A DNA stretch of 64,000 nt from Pseudomonadota bacterium (GTDB lineage Bacteria; Pseudomonadota; Alphaproteobacteria; Azospirillales; Azospirillaceae). The first letter of the stretch is position 1. Every line of letters begins with the position of its first letter. Under the pieces are notes generated by a model. It worked only from the letters and a program-made list of their open reading frames with translations. It did not search any database and was not told where the DNA came from. Location: the NCBI GenBank assembly GCA_023423695.1, contig JAFAFA010000063.1:58506-122505 (forward strand). The letters run 5' to 3'. This document shows, in pieces, positions 24,315 through 34,623 of this stretch. Made by a program: the position numbers and the translations under genes.

Positions 24315-27116
24315 TCAGGCGTGTTGCTTCTGCTGCGGTGTGTGCTGCCGCGCTGCCGGGACCAGCGCCTCCACTCCTTCCTGAAGGAATGCATCGGCGG
24401 TTGTCGTGGCGAAGAGGTGGAGGAAGCGGGCCACCAGACCGGTCCAGCCGGTCTGGTGGCTTGCGCCGATCCCGGCGCCATTGTCGCCGTGGAAATACTC
24501 GTAGAACAGGATGTGGTCACGCCAATCGGGATCCTTTTGGAACTTGCCGGCGCCCCCATAGACCGGGCGGATGCCATCCTCATTGCGCAAGAATATCGCG
24601 GACAGGCGCCTGGAGAGCTGTTCGGCCACCTCGTACAGGGTCAGCCTGTTTCCCGATCCGGTCGGGAATTCGACAGTGAAGTCATTGCCGAAGTACAGGT
24701 AGTACTGAAGGAGAGAGCGGATGATCAAGGCATTGACCGGCATCCAGATCGGGCCTCGCCAGTTCGAATTGCCGCCGAACATGCCGCTGTCCGATTCAGC
24801 GGGCAGATAGGAAACCTGGAACTCCTGCCCATCGACCGAAAGACGGTAGGGATGATCCGCGTGGTAACGCGAGAGGGACCGAATGCCGTAGGGGCTGAGG
24901 AACTCGCCTTCGTCCAGCAAGCGGGACAGCACGCGGCGCAGACGCTCCTCGGTCAGAATCGACGCCAGCCGACGGCCCTGGCATCCGGGAATTCTCGGGT
25001 CATGCATGCCCGACACCATTTCCGGGCGACCTGCCAGGAAGTCATGAAAGCGCTTGCCGATGTCGGGAACCGCGCTCATCAGGCTGCCGTCGAAAACGCA
25101 GACCGCGCACAGCGGCAGCAGCCCGACCATGGAGCGGACCTTCAGGCGTTCGGCCCATCCGTCTGGCCGGCGTAGAACATCGTAAAAGAAGCCGTCCTCC
25201 TCGTCCCACATGCCGATGTCGTCGCCCAGACGGGTCATGGCCGACGCAATCCAAAGGAAATGCTCGGCGAACTTCATCGTCATGCCGGTATAGGCCGGAT
25301 CGGTTCGGGTCAACTCGATTGCGATCTCCAGCATGTTCAGGCTGAACAGCGCCATCCAGGCGGTCCCATCGGCTTGCTCCAGATGCCCGCCGGTCGGCAG
25401 CGGGGCACTGCGGTCGAACACGCCGATGTTGTCCAGACCGAGGAAACCGCCCTCGAAGACGTTCCGGCCTTCGCGGTCCTTGCGATTGAGCCACCAGGTA
25501 AAGTTCAGCAGCAGCTTCTGGAACATGCGCTCCAGCCACAGCGCGTCATCCGGGTGGTTGCGCCCACGGATCAGGCGGTGAACGAAGATGGTCGCCCAGG
25601 CATGGACAGGCGGGTTCACGTCGCCGAAATTCCATTCATAGGCGGGGATCTGCCCATTGGGATGCAGGTAGCGGTCGCTCAGCATCAATTCCAGCTGCTG
25701 CTTGCCGAAATCCGGATCCACCAGCGACAGGGTAACCACATGGAAAGCCAGATCCCACGCGGCGTACCAGGGATACTCCCACTTGTCCGGCATCGAGATG
25801 ATGTCGGCATTCTCCATGTGGTGCCAATGGCGGTTGCGCGTGGTGCTGCCGCGCCGCGCCCGGAACGGTCCAGCTCCATGCTCGTCCAGCCAGGTTCCGA
25901 CGTCATAGCGGTAGACCTGCTTACTCCACAGCATGCTGGACAGTGCCTGCCGCAGCACGTCGGCCTCGTCGGCGCTCAAGCGCGGCGGCGTCAAGCTTGC
26001 GTAGAATGCGTCGGCCTCGCGCTTTCTACGGTCGAAAACACCGGCGAAGGCATCTCCAAACATGTCTCCATCCACCGCCGTCAGCCCTGTGACGGCGGCG
26101 TCGATGGCAAGACGCAGTCGAACGGTCCGGCTTTCCCCCGGGGCGAGCGTCAGGGAGTAGTGGGCTGCAGCCTTGGTGCCGACCTGTTCGGGGTTCACCG
26201 CACCCGGCCGCTTCCTGACGACGGCGTCCTCGATCCCGTCCTTGACGAAGGGATAGCGGTTCACCTGTCCGTAGAGGCGGGTGAGATTCGTTTCATTGTC
26301 GGTGAACAGCAGCGCGGGATCGCCCTCGCAGACGAGCATCGCCTGCATCCCCTCCGGGTCGGCGGCTTCGATGGCGGGCCGGCCGCCGCATCGGACCTCC
26401 CGCAGGGTCGGCCGCAGTGACGTATCCTGCCGATTCCCCTCGGCCCGGCGATTCCAGCTCCAACGATTGCGCCACCACAGTGTGGGCAGGAGGTGCAGTT
26501 CGGCGGGATCGGGACCACGGTTGCAGGCGGTGATGCGGATGAGGATATGGTCCGGTGCCTCTTTGGCGTAGTCGACGAAGACATCGAAATAGCGGTTTTC
26601 GTCGAAGATCCCGGTGTTCAGCAGTTCGTATTCCCAGTCCTGCCGGCCGCGCCGGCGGTTGGTTTCCACCAAGTCCTGATAAGGGAAGGCGGTCTGCGGG
26701 TATTTGTAGAGGTAGCGCATATAGGAGTGGGTCGGCGTGCTGTCGAGATAGAAATAATATTCCTTCACATCCTCGCCATGATTGCCTTCGCCATTGGTCA
26801 GGCCGAACAGCCGCTCCTTCAGGATCGGATCGCGCCCGTTCCACAGCGCCAAGGCGAAGCACAGGCGTTGCTGGTCGTCCGATATCCCGGCCAATCCGTC
26901 TTCGCCCCAGCGGTAGGCGCAGGACCGGGCGTGATCGTGCGGAAAATAGCTCCAGCTGTCGCCGGACTCGCTGTAATCCTCTCGCACCGTGCCCCATTGC
27001 CGTTCGCTCAGATAGGGTCCCCAGGCCTTCCATCGGATGCCCTGTTCGCGGTCCTGGTCGAGCCGGCGCTGTTCCTCGGTGTCCTTGACGCCGGCCCGCT
27101 GGTCTGATTTTGGCAT
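24315..27116 (-). CDS. GH63-like (MGH1-type) glycoside hydrolase
   Basis: A 933-aa cytoplasmic protein (no signal peptide) with the large (alpha/alpha)6-barrel layout of GH63/mannosylglycerate-hydrolase-type enzymes. Segments include KWEYPWYAAWDLAFH, GGFLGLDNIGVFDRS, WNFGDVNPPVHAW and SNWRGPIWMPVNALI. Such proteins hydrolyse alpha-glucosides, and relatives act on glucosyl- or mannosylglycerate, which are compatible solutes. The exact substrate is not readable from sequence. AAGGGGAGG lies 5 bp before the chosen ATG. The location beside an MscS channel favours an osmolyte or storage-sugar role, as inference. Confidence 0.8.
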   Translation of the reverse strand: MPKSDQRAGVKDTEEQRRLDQDREQGIRWKAWGPYLSERQWGTVREDYSESGDSWSYFPHDHARSCAYRWGEDGLAGISDDQQRLCFALALWNGRDPILKERLFGLTNGEGNHGEDVKEYYFYLDSTPTHSYMRYLYKYPQTAFPYQDLVETNRRRGRQDWEYELLNTGIFDENRYFDVFVDYAKEAPDHILIRITACNRGPDPAELHLLPTLWWRNRWSWNRRAEGNRQDTSLRPTLREVRCGGRPAIEAADPEGMQAMLVCEGDPALLFTDNETNLTRLYGQVNRYPFVKDGIEDAVVRKRPGAVNPEQVGTKAAAHYSLTLAPGESRTVRLRLAIDAAVTGLTAVDGDMFGDAFAGVFDRRKREADAFYASLTPPRLSADEADVLRQALSSMLWSKQVYRYDVGTWLDEHGAGPFRARRGSTTRNRHWHHMENADIISMPDKWEYPWYAAWDLAFHVVTLSLVDPDFGKQQLELMLSDRYLHPNGQIPAYEWNFGDVNPPVHAWATIFVHRLIRGRNHPDDALWLERMFQKLLLNFTWWLNRKDREGRNVFEGGFLGLDNIGVFDRSAPLPTGGHLEQADGTAWMALFSLNMLEIAIELTRTDPAYTGMTMKFAEHFLWIASAMTRLGDDIGMWDEEDGFFYDVLRRPDGWAERLKVRSMVGLLPLCAVCVFDGSLMSAVPDIGKRFHDFLAGRPEMVSGMHDPRIPGCQGRRLASILTEERLRRVLSRLLDEGEFLSPYGIRSLSRYHADHPYRLSVDGQEFQVSYLPAESDSGMFGGNSNWRGPIWMPVNALIIRSLLQYYLYFGNDFTVEFPTGSGNRLTLYEVAEQLSRRLSAIFLRNEDGIRPVYGGAGKFQKDPDWRDHILFYEYFHGDNGAGIGASHQTGWTGLVARFLHLFATTTADAFLQEGVEALVPAARQHTPQQKQHA

Positions 27117-27159
27117 GGTCGCCTCCCCTTGCATCGTCCTTTGGTCGTTCCGTCACCCA

Positions 27160-29142
27160 TCAACCGGCGGAGACGTCCATCTTCTGCCGGATCGCCTCCT
27201 GCGCCGCGAAGCCGAGCGCGGTCGTTGCAGCCTGCTGGTCTTCCACCCGCACCACCACACCCCGGCCGACGAGGTGGATCCCGTTTTGGTTGAAGGCATG
27301 GATCAGCCGCTGGTAGGCCTCGCGCCGGATCACGAACTGCTCCTGCGGCTTGGCGATGAATTTTACACCGATGATGAGCGCATCATCCTCGACCCGGCGC
27401 ACGCCTTGGGATTTCAAAGGCTCGATGAAGTTGGGTCCGATCTCCGGGTCGCCTGCCAACTGCTTGCCGATGTCCTTGACCAGCTTCTTGACGAGATCGA
27501 GGTCGGTGTCCGGCGGAACGCGGAACTCCAGCCGCATCAGCGCCCAGTCCCGGCTGTAGTTGGTCAGGGCCTTGATCTGGCCGAATGGAAGGGTGTGGAC
27601 GGCTCCCCGGTGGTGCCGCAGCTTGAGGGAACGAAGGGAAATGCCCTCCACTGTCCCACGCAGCTGTCCGACTTCCACGTAATCCCCCATGTGGAAGGCG
27701 TCTTCCAGCAGGAAGAAGACACCGGCCAGGATGTCGGCGATGGTCGACTGGGCGCCCAGTCCGATGGCAATGCCCACCACCCCGGCGCCTGCAAGCAGCG
27801 GACCGATCTCGATGCCGAGCGAGGACAGCACGATCATCGTCACGGCCACGACCAGCATCACCTGAAGAACCTTGCGCAGCAGCGGCAGCAGCGTCGCCAT
27901 GCGGTGGGCGCGCGTCGACTGGTTTCCGCGCTGCGACGCGCTGAGCGCGCGGTCGATGACACGCACAATCAGCACCCAGGCGACATAGCCGAGCAGCAGC
28001 ACCACCGACAGATTGAACAGCAGCCGTATCAGGAACGCGCTCGGTCCGTCGGCACGCTCAAGTCCGAACCCCCAGATCATCGCGGTGCCGACCACGCCAA
28101 GCACGATCATCGCCAGCAGGACGGCGCGCATCAGCCGCGCCACCTGCGGACCGGAATTGTCCGGCGCGGCGATGTCGCTGGTGTCCCCACGATAGAGGCG
28201 GCTGAGCGGCCGCGTCAGGACCAGCGCGACGAGAGGAACGCCGAAGGCCAGCAGCAGGCTTTCCAAAAGCCTTTGCCCGGTCTGCGGTTCCAGCCGCAGC
28301 GCCGCGCCGGCGGCGACGAACCATAGTCCCAGCAGGTGCAGGGTCGCCAGCGCCGGCCAAATGGCCAGCAACGGCAACGAGCGTGCATCGAGATTGAGCG
28401 GCTCGATCAGGGGCCGTATGACTGCGACGCGGTGGCGCCAGACCACCCACAGCAAATAGAGGAACGGCAGCGTGCCCAATGGCAGCCCGAGCGCCACCGC
28501 CGCATCCTGTGGCAGGCCCAGGGCGCGCAGCAGGTCCAGCAAGCCCAGCGGCACGGCGGTCAGGGCAACCACGACCATCGCCGTGTTCTGCAGGCCGCGG
28601 GCCGCCGGGGTGTCGAGCGGCAGCAGGCGGTGAACCGGATCCTCCGGCGCGGTCAGGATCCGCAGGATGCGGTCGGTCAGCAGAAGCGTGGCAGCCAGTT
28701 TGAGAACCGTCAGCAGGATCGCAGGTGCTGCCGGGTGCGGCGGACGCATCAAGGCGAAGGCCAGCAGCGTGCCCAGGGAGAAGGCTGCGATCTCCGCCAG
28801 CCCGGCCATCAGGCGCAGCACGGGTGCTGCGGCTTCCTGCCGGCGGAGCAGCCGCCGGGCCAGGGTCAGGGCGAGCGCTCCGGCGGCAAAGAGCATGGCC
28901 AGACCATAGCCGAGCCGCAATGGGGAGATGGCCGGCTGCACGCCATTGGGATGTGCGAATACATCGGCAAGGACCGCCGGCAGCCGCGGGTAGGCGTCGA
29001 CGATGGCTTCCAACCGTCGGGCATAATCCAGCAGCCCGGAGTCGGCCGAGAGCTGCGGAGCCCCTGCGGCCAGTATCGTCTCCGCTGCCGCTGGAGGCGC
29101 CCACGGCGGGACGGCCAGCATCAGCAGCAGGAGCGCCGCCAT
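27160..29142 (-). CDS. MscS-family mechanosensitive channel with extended N-terminal membrane region
   Basis: A 660-aa protein with a probable signal or first TM at the N-terminus, about ten further hydrophobic segments, and the MscS pore helix rich in Gly and Ala at about 450-480 (LLAGAGVVGIAIGLGAQST). The beta domain (FHMGDYVEVGQLRGTVEGIS) and cytoplasmic vestibule domain follow. It releases solutes on hypo-osmotic shock. The start codon is inferred: the ATG 49 bp after the RND stop, with AAGGGCGGA upstream; reading further out would overlap the pump gene. Length resembles MscK/YbdG-like large channels. Confidence 0.86.
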   Translation of the reverse strand: MAALLLLMLAVPPWAPPAAAETILAAGAPQLSADSGLLDYARRLEAIVDAYPRLPAVLADVFAHPNGVQPAISPLRLGYGLAMLFAAGALALTLARRLLRRQEAAAPVLRLMAGLAEIAAFSLGTLLAFALMRPPHPAAPAILLTVLKLAATLLLTDRILRILTAPEDPVHRLLPLDTPAARGLQNTAMVVVALTAVPLGLLDLLRALGLPQDAAVALGLPLGTLPFLYLLWVVWRHRVAVIRPLIEPLNLDARSLPLLAIWPALATLHLLGLWFVAAGAALRLEPQTGQRLLESLLLAFGVPLVALVLTRPLSRLYRGDTSDIAAPDNSGPQVARLMRAVLLAMIVLGVVGTAMIWGFGLERADGPSAFLIRLLFNLSVVLLLGYVAWVLIVRVIDRALSASQRGNQSTRAHRMATLLPLLRKVLQVMLVVAVTMIVLSSLGIEIGPLLAGAGVVGIAIGLGAQSTIADILAGVFFLLEDAFHMGDYVEVGQLRGTVEGISLRSLKLRHHRGAVHTLPFGQIKALTNYSRDWALMRLEFRVPPDTDLDLVKKLVKDIGKQLAGDPEIGPNFIEPLKSQGVRRVEDDALIIGVKFIAKPQEQFVIRREAYQRLIHAFNQNGIHLVGRGVVVRVEDQQAATTALGFAAQEAIRQKMDVSAG

Positions 29143-29191
29143 CAGGGAGTCCGCCCTTGGGCCACCCCGAACCGCCGGAAACCGTCCGTGC

Positions 29192-32100
29192 CTATACACC
29201 GCTCGGCACTCCTCCGCCCGTCGCCCCGCTCCGCGGCGCCCGGTCGTCGGGCCGTGACGCTCCTTCGGGGCGGGACCGGACGGTCTCGGCCGTTTCAGGC
29301 ACCGGCTCCTGGATGCGGAACCAAGTGACATAGAGCGCCGGCAGGAACAGGAGTGTCAGCAGCGTTGCGACGATCAGGCCGCCGATGATGGCGTAGGCCA
29401 TCGGTCCCCAGAAGACCTCCGGCGCGATCGGGATCATGCCCAGGCTGGCGGCGGCGGCAGTGAGCAGGATGGGGCGCACGCGGTGCATCGTTGCGTTGAT
29501 GACCGCGTCCCACGGATGTTCACCCATGGCGAGATGCTCGTCGATCTGCGCGATCATGATGACGGAGTTGCGCACGATCATGCCGATCAGCGCGACGACC
29601 CCCAGGATGGCGACGAAGCCAAGCGGCGTGCCGGTCGGCAGCAGCGCGGCGACGACGCCGATCAGACCCAGCGGTGCGACGCTGATGACCAGGAACAGTT
29701 TGCTGAAGCCCTGCAACTGGATCATCAGCACCGTCAGCATCACGAAGACCATGATCGGGAAGACGGCGGTGATCGACGTCATTCCTTTGGCGCTGTTTTC
29801 CACAGTGCCGCCGACCTCGATGCTGTAGCCTGGGGGCAGGCTGCGCCGCATTTCTTCCATCGCAGGGGCGAGCTGCTGCACCACCGTCGCGGCCTGCAAC
29901 GGCGGAACGAGGTCGGCCTGGACGGTGATGGTCGGCTGCCGCGCGCGCCGCCAGACGACGGGCTGCTCCAATTCGTAGCGCAGGGTGGCGATGTCCCGCA
30001 GGGGTACGGTGCGGCCACCGGGGATGGCAATCTGCAGGTTGCGCAGCGTCTCGGTCGAACTCCGCTCGGCATGGCTGGCCTGAGCCACCACGTCGATCAG
30101 GTAGATGTCGTCGCGCAGTTGCGTGAAGGCGAGGCCCGATACCGTGGCGTTCAGCGCCTGTTCAAGTGTTTTGGAGGTGATGCCAAGCAGGCGCGCCTTG
30201 TCCTGGTCGACCTCGACCCGGACCACCTTGGACGGCTCGTTCCAGTCGTAGTTGATCAGCCGGGTATAGGGGTTGCCGCCGATGGTGTCGGCGACGCGGT
30301 TGGCGAGCGCGCGCACCTCGCCCACATCGGGACCGGACACCCGGTATTGCAGAGGCCAGCCGACGGGGGGCCCCATCTCCAGCGGGCTGACCCGCGTGTT
30401 GAGATCGGAGAAACCCTCGTTCAGTACCTTCTCCAACCGGGCCCGGACGGCCTCGCGGACCTTGTAGCCCTTGGTCACCACCACCGCCTGGGCGAAATAA
30501 TCGTTGGTCAGCTGAACGTCGAGCGGCAGGTAGAAGCGGATGGCGCCCTGGCCGATGTAGAAGCTCCAATGGTCGATATCCGGGTCGGCGGCCAGCACCT
30601 TTTCCAGCCGGTCGGCGGTGTCCCGCGTCGCCTTGATCGAGGCGGTCTGCGGCAGGGTCAGATTGACCAGAAGTTCCGGCCGGTCGGAGGCGGGAAAAAA
30701 CTGCTGCTGGACGAAGCGCAGGCCGAACACCGACAGAGCGAAGATCGCAAGCGTCAGTCCGATCACCAAGTAACGCGCCCGCATGGCCATGCGCAGGCTG
30801 CCGCGGAACATCCGCATCAACCGGCCCGGTTCATGTGCGGCGCCGTGCCCGTGTCCGCCACCCCGCGGCGGGCGAAGCACGTAGACCCCGATCAGGGGCG
30901 CGAACAGCACGGCGACGATCCAGGAGAAGAGCAGGGCCATCGCCACGACGGCGAACAGTGTGAAGCAATATTCCGCCGCTCCGCCCTGGGCGAAGCCGAT
31001 GGGGATGAATCCGGCCACCGTCACCAGCGTGCCGGTCAGCATGGGAAAGGCGGTGGAGGTGTAGGCGAAGGTTGCCGCCTTATCGAGACTGAAGCCTTCC
31101 TCCAGCTTTGTGATCATCATTTCCACCGTGATCATGGCGTCGTCGACCAGCAGGCCGAGCGCGATGATCAGTGCGCCAAGCGAGATGCGCTGCAGCGCGA
31201 TATCGAAGAACTCCATGCCGATGAAGGTCATGGCCAGAACCAGCGGTATGGAGGTCGCCACCACCAGCCCGGCACGCAGGCCCAGGCTGACGAAGCTGAC
31301 CGCCAGCACGATGATGACGGCTTCTTCCAGTGCCTTGATGAAGCCGGCGACCGAATCCTCGACCACCACCGATTGGTTGGCAACGAGATGGACACCGATG
31401 CCGACCGGGAGGTTGGCCTCCACCTGGCGCATGCGCTCGTGAATGCCCTCGCCGAAGGCGAGCACATTGCCACCGGCCGCCATGGAGATGATCAGGCCGA
31501 TGGCCGGTTCGCCGTTGTGTCGGAAGATCGCCGTCGGCGGGTCGGCGTAGCCGCGCCTCACCTCCGCGATGTCGGTCAGCCGGTAGAACCTGTCATTGGC
31601 GCGCAGGCTGATCGCCCGCAGGCTGTCCTCCGACGTGAAGGCCCCGCTGACCCGGACCGTGACCTTCTCGTCGCCGGACTGCACGACGCCGGCCGGGGAG
31701 ACGGCGTTCTGCGCCTGCAGGTCAGCGATCACCTGGCCCCGGTCGATTCCCATGGCGGCGAGTTGGCGCGTTGAGAAGTCGAGGTAGATTTTTTCATTCT
31801 GGATGCCGACGAACTGGATTTTTCCGACATCCGGCACCCGCATCAGCTCAGCCCGCGCGAACTCGGCATAGTCCTTCAGCTCGCGATAGCTGAAGCCATC
31901 CGCGGTGAATGCGTAGACCGTGCCGAAGGTGTCACCGAACTCGTCGTTGAAGGCCGGACCCTGGATGCCCTGCGGCAAGGTTGCCTTCATGTCGGCGATC
32001 TTCTTGCGCACCTGATACCACAGATCCGAAACGGCTGAAGCGGGCGTGTAGTCCTTCAGGTTGACATAGACGACGGAAATGCCGGGTTTGGTGTAGCTCT

Positions 32101-32350
32101 TCACGTAATCCAGATAGGGGATCTCTTCCAGCTTCTTCTCGATCGGATCGGTCACCAGCTTCATGGTGTCCTCGATCGTGGCGCCCGGCCAGTTGGTCTG
32201 GACGACCATGGTCTTGATGGTGAAGGCCGGATCCTCTTCGCGCCCAAGACGGAGATAGGCGAGACCGCCGGCCAGCGTCAGTGAGAGGATCAGATACCAT
32301 GTGAAGGAGCGGTGCCGGAGGGCCCACTCCGAGAGGTTGAATCCGGTCAT
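29192..32350 (-). CDS. RND (HAE1/AcrB-type) efflux pump, inner-membrane subunit
   Basis: A 1052-aa proton-driven efflux transporter of normal length with two homologous halves, twelve TM segments and two large periplasmic loops. TM4 contains the charged proton-relay motif (LGALIIALGLLVDDAMITVE). It shares a 4-bp ATGA overlap with the upstream adaptor gene, so the proteins are made together. Substrates cannot be predicted. No outer-membrane factor is encoded in the window, so a TolC-like partner must be elsewhere. Confidence 0.93.
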   Translation of the reverse strand: MTGFNLSEWALRHRSFTWYLILSLTLAGGLAYLRLGREEDPAFTIKTMVVQTNWPGATIEDTMKLVTDPIEKKLEEIPYLDYVKSYTKPGISVVYVNLKDYTPASAVSDLWYQVRKKIADMKATLPQGIQGPAFNDEFGDTFGTVYAFTADGFSYRELKDYAEFARAELMRVPDVGKIQFVGIQNEKIYLDFSTRQLAAMGIDRGQVIADLQAQNAVSPAGVVQSGDEKVTVRVSGAFTSEDSLRAISLRANDRFYRLTDIAEVRRGYADPPTAIFRHNGEPAIGLIISMAAGGNVLAFGEGIHERMRQVEANLPVGIGVHLVANQSVVVEDSVAGFIKALEEAVIIVLAVSFVSLGLRAGLVVATSIPLVLAMTFIGMEFFDIALQRISLGALIIALGLLVDDAMITVEMMITKLEEGFSLDKAATFAYTSTAFPMLTGTLVTVAGFIPIGFAQGGAAEYCFTLFAVVAMALLFSWIVAVLFAPLIGVYVLRPPRGGGHGHGAAHEPGRLMRMFRGSLRMAMRARYLVIGLTLAIFALSVFGLRFVQQQFFPASDRPELLVNLTLPQTASIKATRDTADRLEKVLAADPDIDHWSFYIGQGAIRFYLPLDVQLTNDYFAQAVVVTKGYKVREAVRARLEKVLNEGFSDLNTRVSPLEMGPPVGWPLQYRVSGPDVGEVRALANRVADTIGGNPYTRLINYDWNEPSKVVRVEVDQDKARLLGITSKTLEQALNATVSGLAFTQLRDDIYLIDVVAQASHAERSSTETLRNLQIAIPGGRTVPLRDIATLRYELEQPVVWRRARQPTITVQADLVPPLQAATVVQQLAPAMEEMRRSLPPGYSIEVGGTVENSAKGMTSITAVFPIMVFVMLTVLMIQLQGFSKLFLVISVAPLGLIGVVAALLPTGTPLGFVAILGVVALIGMIVRNSVIMIAQIDEHLAMGEHPWDAVINATMHRVRPILLTAAAASLGMIPIAPEVFWGPMAYAIIGGLIVATLLTLLFLPALYVTWFRIQEPVPETAETVRSRPEGASRPDDRAPRSGATGGGVPSGV

Positions 32351-33507
32351 GGTGCTGCCGTTTCCATCGGTTGGTCGAGTCGGACGCGTTGGCCTTCCGA
32401 GACGCTGCGCACGCCGGCAGTAAGGACGATGTCGCCGGGCGACAGTCCGCTGCTGATGAAGACCGGCCCGCCGTCATCCCCGCCGCCATTCGTGCCGTTC
32501 CCATCGGGGGCTTCCGTCGGGCGCAGCGTGACGGGGCGGGGCCGGACAGTCTGCTCCTTCGGATCGACGACCCAGACGACGCTCTGTCCGGCGGTCTCGT
32601 AGAGGGCGGTGCGCGGCAGTTCGATCACCGGTTCGGGTTGGCGCACCAGCCGGCCGGTCACCGTCGCTCCCAGGCGGAGAGCATCGGGCGGGTTCTCCAG
32701 CGTTATCCGGACGGTGTGGGTGCGGGTGACCGGATCGGCCTGGGGCGATACCTCGCGCACGCGTCCCCGCGCGGCAACGCTCTCGTCGCCGACCAATGCG
32801 ACCTCGATCACCGGATCCCTGGGAGCGGCCTGCAGACCCGCTTCGGCTATGTTGAAGACAGCCTCCCGTTCCTCCGGCCGCGCGACCCGCACCACCATGG
32901 CACCGGCTTCCAGCACCTGTCCGGGTTCCGCACCGGTTGCCATGACGACCCCGTCACGGTCGGCCTTCAGTTCCGTATAACCGAGTTGGTCGCTCGCCGC
33001 CTGCCGGGTGGCCTCGGCGGCCACCACCCTGGCATCCGCCGTCCGCTTGGCCAGCAGAGCCGCGTCATACTCCACCCGGGTGGTGTTGCCATTGGCCAGC
33101 AACGAGCGTTTGCGCTCCTCCTCGTTGCTGGCCTGACGCTGTTCAGCCTTGGCCGACGCCAGCATGGCCAGCGCGGATTGCAGTGCGTTGCGCTGATCCT
33201 GGCCGTCCAACCGGGCCAATACCTCGCCGGCTTTGACCCGGTCGCCGACATCGATCGTCCGTTCCACCAGCTTGCCGGCAATGCGGAAGCCGAGGTCGGC
33301 ATCGGCCCGCGCCTCGATGATGCCGGTCACGGTCTTTGAGAGTTGGAAGCTCACCGGCTCGACCCGAACGGTCCGCACCGGGCGAATGATGGGAGCGGAG
33401 CCGGTTTCTTTGTGGCCGTTCTCCCGGCAGCCGGCCAGCGCCGCGGCCAGCATCGCCAGCGCCACAAGGGCGGTGGGACGGAAGCCGGGAGGTGAGGGGA
33501 CCGTCAT
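32347..33507 (-). CDS. RND periplasmic adaptor lipoprotein (second of two)
   Basis: A 386-aa membrane-fusion protein with a lipobox (AALAGC, about residue 27), a barrel-sandwich lipoyl half (EARADADLGFRIAGKLVERT), a coiled-coil hairpin (about 110-175) and a beta-barrel domain. It links the RND pump to an outer-membrane channel. Its start overlaps the stop of the preceding adaptor gene by ATGA and its stop overlaps the pump start, giving strict translational coupling of the three genes. Confidence 0.9.
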   Translation of the reverse strand: MTVPSPPGFRPTALVALAMLAAALAGCRENGHKETGSAPIIRPVRTVRVEPVSFQLSKTVTGIIEARADADLGFRIAGKLVERTIDVGDRVKAGEVLARLDGQDQRNALQSALAMLASAKAEQRQASNEEERKRSLLANGNTTRVEYDAALLAKRTADARVVAAEATRQAASDQLGYTELKADRDGVVMATGAEPGQVLEAGAMVVRVARPEEREAVFNIAEAGLQAAPRDPVIEVALVGDESVAARGRVREVSPQADPVTRTHTVRITLENPPDALRLGATVTGRLVRQPEPVIELPRTALYETAGQSVVWVVDPKEQTVRPRPVTLRPTEAPDGNGTNGGGDDGGPVFISSGLSPGDIVLTAGVRSVSEGQRVRLDQPMETAAP

Positions 33508-34607
33508 GCGCCGCCTCCTTGTTTGATCGCCACCTTCTGGCCTGGCCGCAGCTTCTGCACGCCGCCGATCACCACCAGCTCGCCATCGTCCAGGCCGCTG
33601 GCGATCGTCACCGTTCCGGTGTCGAATTGCAGGATCGAGACCGGGCGCAAACTGACCGTCGTGGCCGGCTGCGCCACCACCCAGACGGCGGGAGCGCCTT
33701 TGATCGTCTCGAACAGGGCGGAGGCGGGAAGGCTGACGACCGGACGCGCCGGCAATTTTGCCCGCCCGCTCACCGCGGCGCCCAGCAGGAAGGCGGCCGG
33801 AGCATTGGGCAGGGACACCTTGATGGTGTAGGTGCGCGTGACTGGATCGACCCCAGGCGAGACCTCGCGGATGGTCCCTTCGACCAATTGTTTGGGATCG
33901 CTGATCAAACGGACCTCGACCGGTGGCAGTTCGCCGTTCCCCTCCAGCCGAATGCTGGCACCGGGGACCTGGAACACCGCTTCCGCAGCTCGGGGATCGG
34001 CGAGCTGGACCACCATTTGTCCGGCCATCACGACCTGTCCCGCTTCTGCCGCCTTGCCTGAGATCACGCCGTCGCGGTCGGCGCGCAACTCGGTGTAGGA
34101 CAGGTTGTCCTGCGCGGTCCGCCGTTTTGCCTCGGCGGACTCCAGGTCGGCCTGCGCCTGGGCGTAACGGCGCTGCGCGTTGTCGTACTGCACCCGCGTG
34201 GTGAAGCCGTTGGCGAGCAGGGCGCGCTGGCGCTCCTCCTGGGCCCGGCTCTGCTCGACGGCCGCCCTGGCGGAGGAGACCTCCGATTCCGCCGCACGCA
34301 GGCTGTTCTGCTGGTCTTGATCGTCCAGTCGCGCCAGCAGATCGTTGGCCTTGACCGTCTGCCCGATCTCGACCGTCCGCTCGACCAGCTTGCCGCCGAT
34401 CCGGAAGCTCAGATTGCTCTCATGGCGGGATTGGATATGGCCGGTCAGCGTGGCGGTGTTGTCGAGGCGGGTCGTCTGCGCCGGAATGGCCCGTACCATC
34501 GTCGCCTCGGCCGGCGGCGGTGCCGGCTGGTCGCAGCCGGCAAGGGACAGCCCAACCAGCAGGAGGATCGAGGGCAAAGCATGACGGCATGGCTGTATCC
34601 GGGGCAT
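33504..34607 (-). CDS. RND periplasmic adaptor lipoprotein (first of two)
   Basis: A 367-aa membrane-fusion protein, clearly paralogous to the next gene (lipobox LSLAGC; SNLSFRIGGKLVERTVEIGQ; a coiled-coil of about 60 residues). Two adaptors before one pump suggests a heteromeric adaptor ring, as in MdtABC-related and other tandem-adaptor systems, or a recent duplication. I use the ATG giving MPRIQPCRH, with AGGGAG upstream. It begins 16 bp after the ackA stop. Confidence 0.9.
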   Translation of the reverse strand: MPRIQPCRHALPSILLLVGLSLAGCDQPAPPPAEATMVRAIPAQTTRLDNTATLTGHIQSRHESNLSFRIGGKLVERTVEIGQTVKANDLLARLDDQDQQNSLRAAESEVSSARAAVEQSRAQEERQRALLANGFTTRVQYDNAQRRYAQAQADLESAEAKRRTAQDNLSYTELRADRDGVISGKAAEAGQVVMAGQMVVQLADPRAAEAVFQVPGASIRLEGNGELPPVEVRLISDPKQLVEGTIREVSPGVDPVTRTYTIKVSLPNAPAAFLLGAAVSGRAKLPARPVVSLPASALFETIKGAPAVWVVAQPATTVSLRPVSILQFDTGTVTIASGLDDGELVVIGGVQKLRPGQKVAIKQGGGA

Positions 34608-34623
34608 GGCACAATCTCCCTGG

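Noticed and set aside
29483..31774. Very long open frame on the plus strand opposite the RND pump gene
   Set aside because: It is rich in Arg, His, Gln and Asp with no family features, and it mirrors the codon bias of the pump gene; high GC makes antisense frames stay open.
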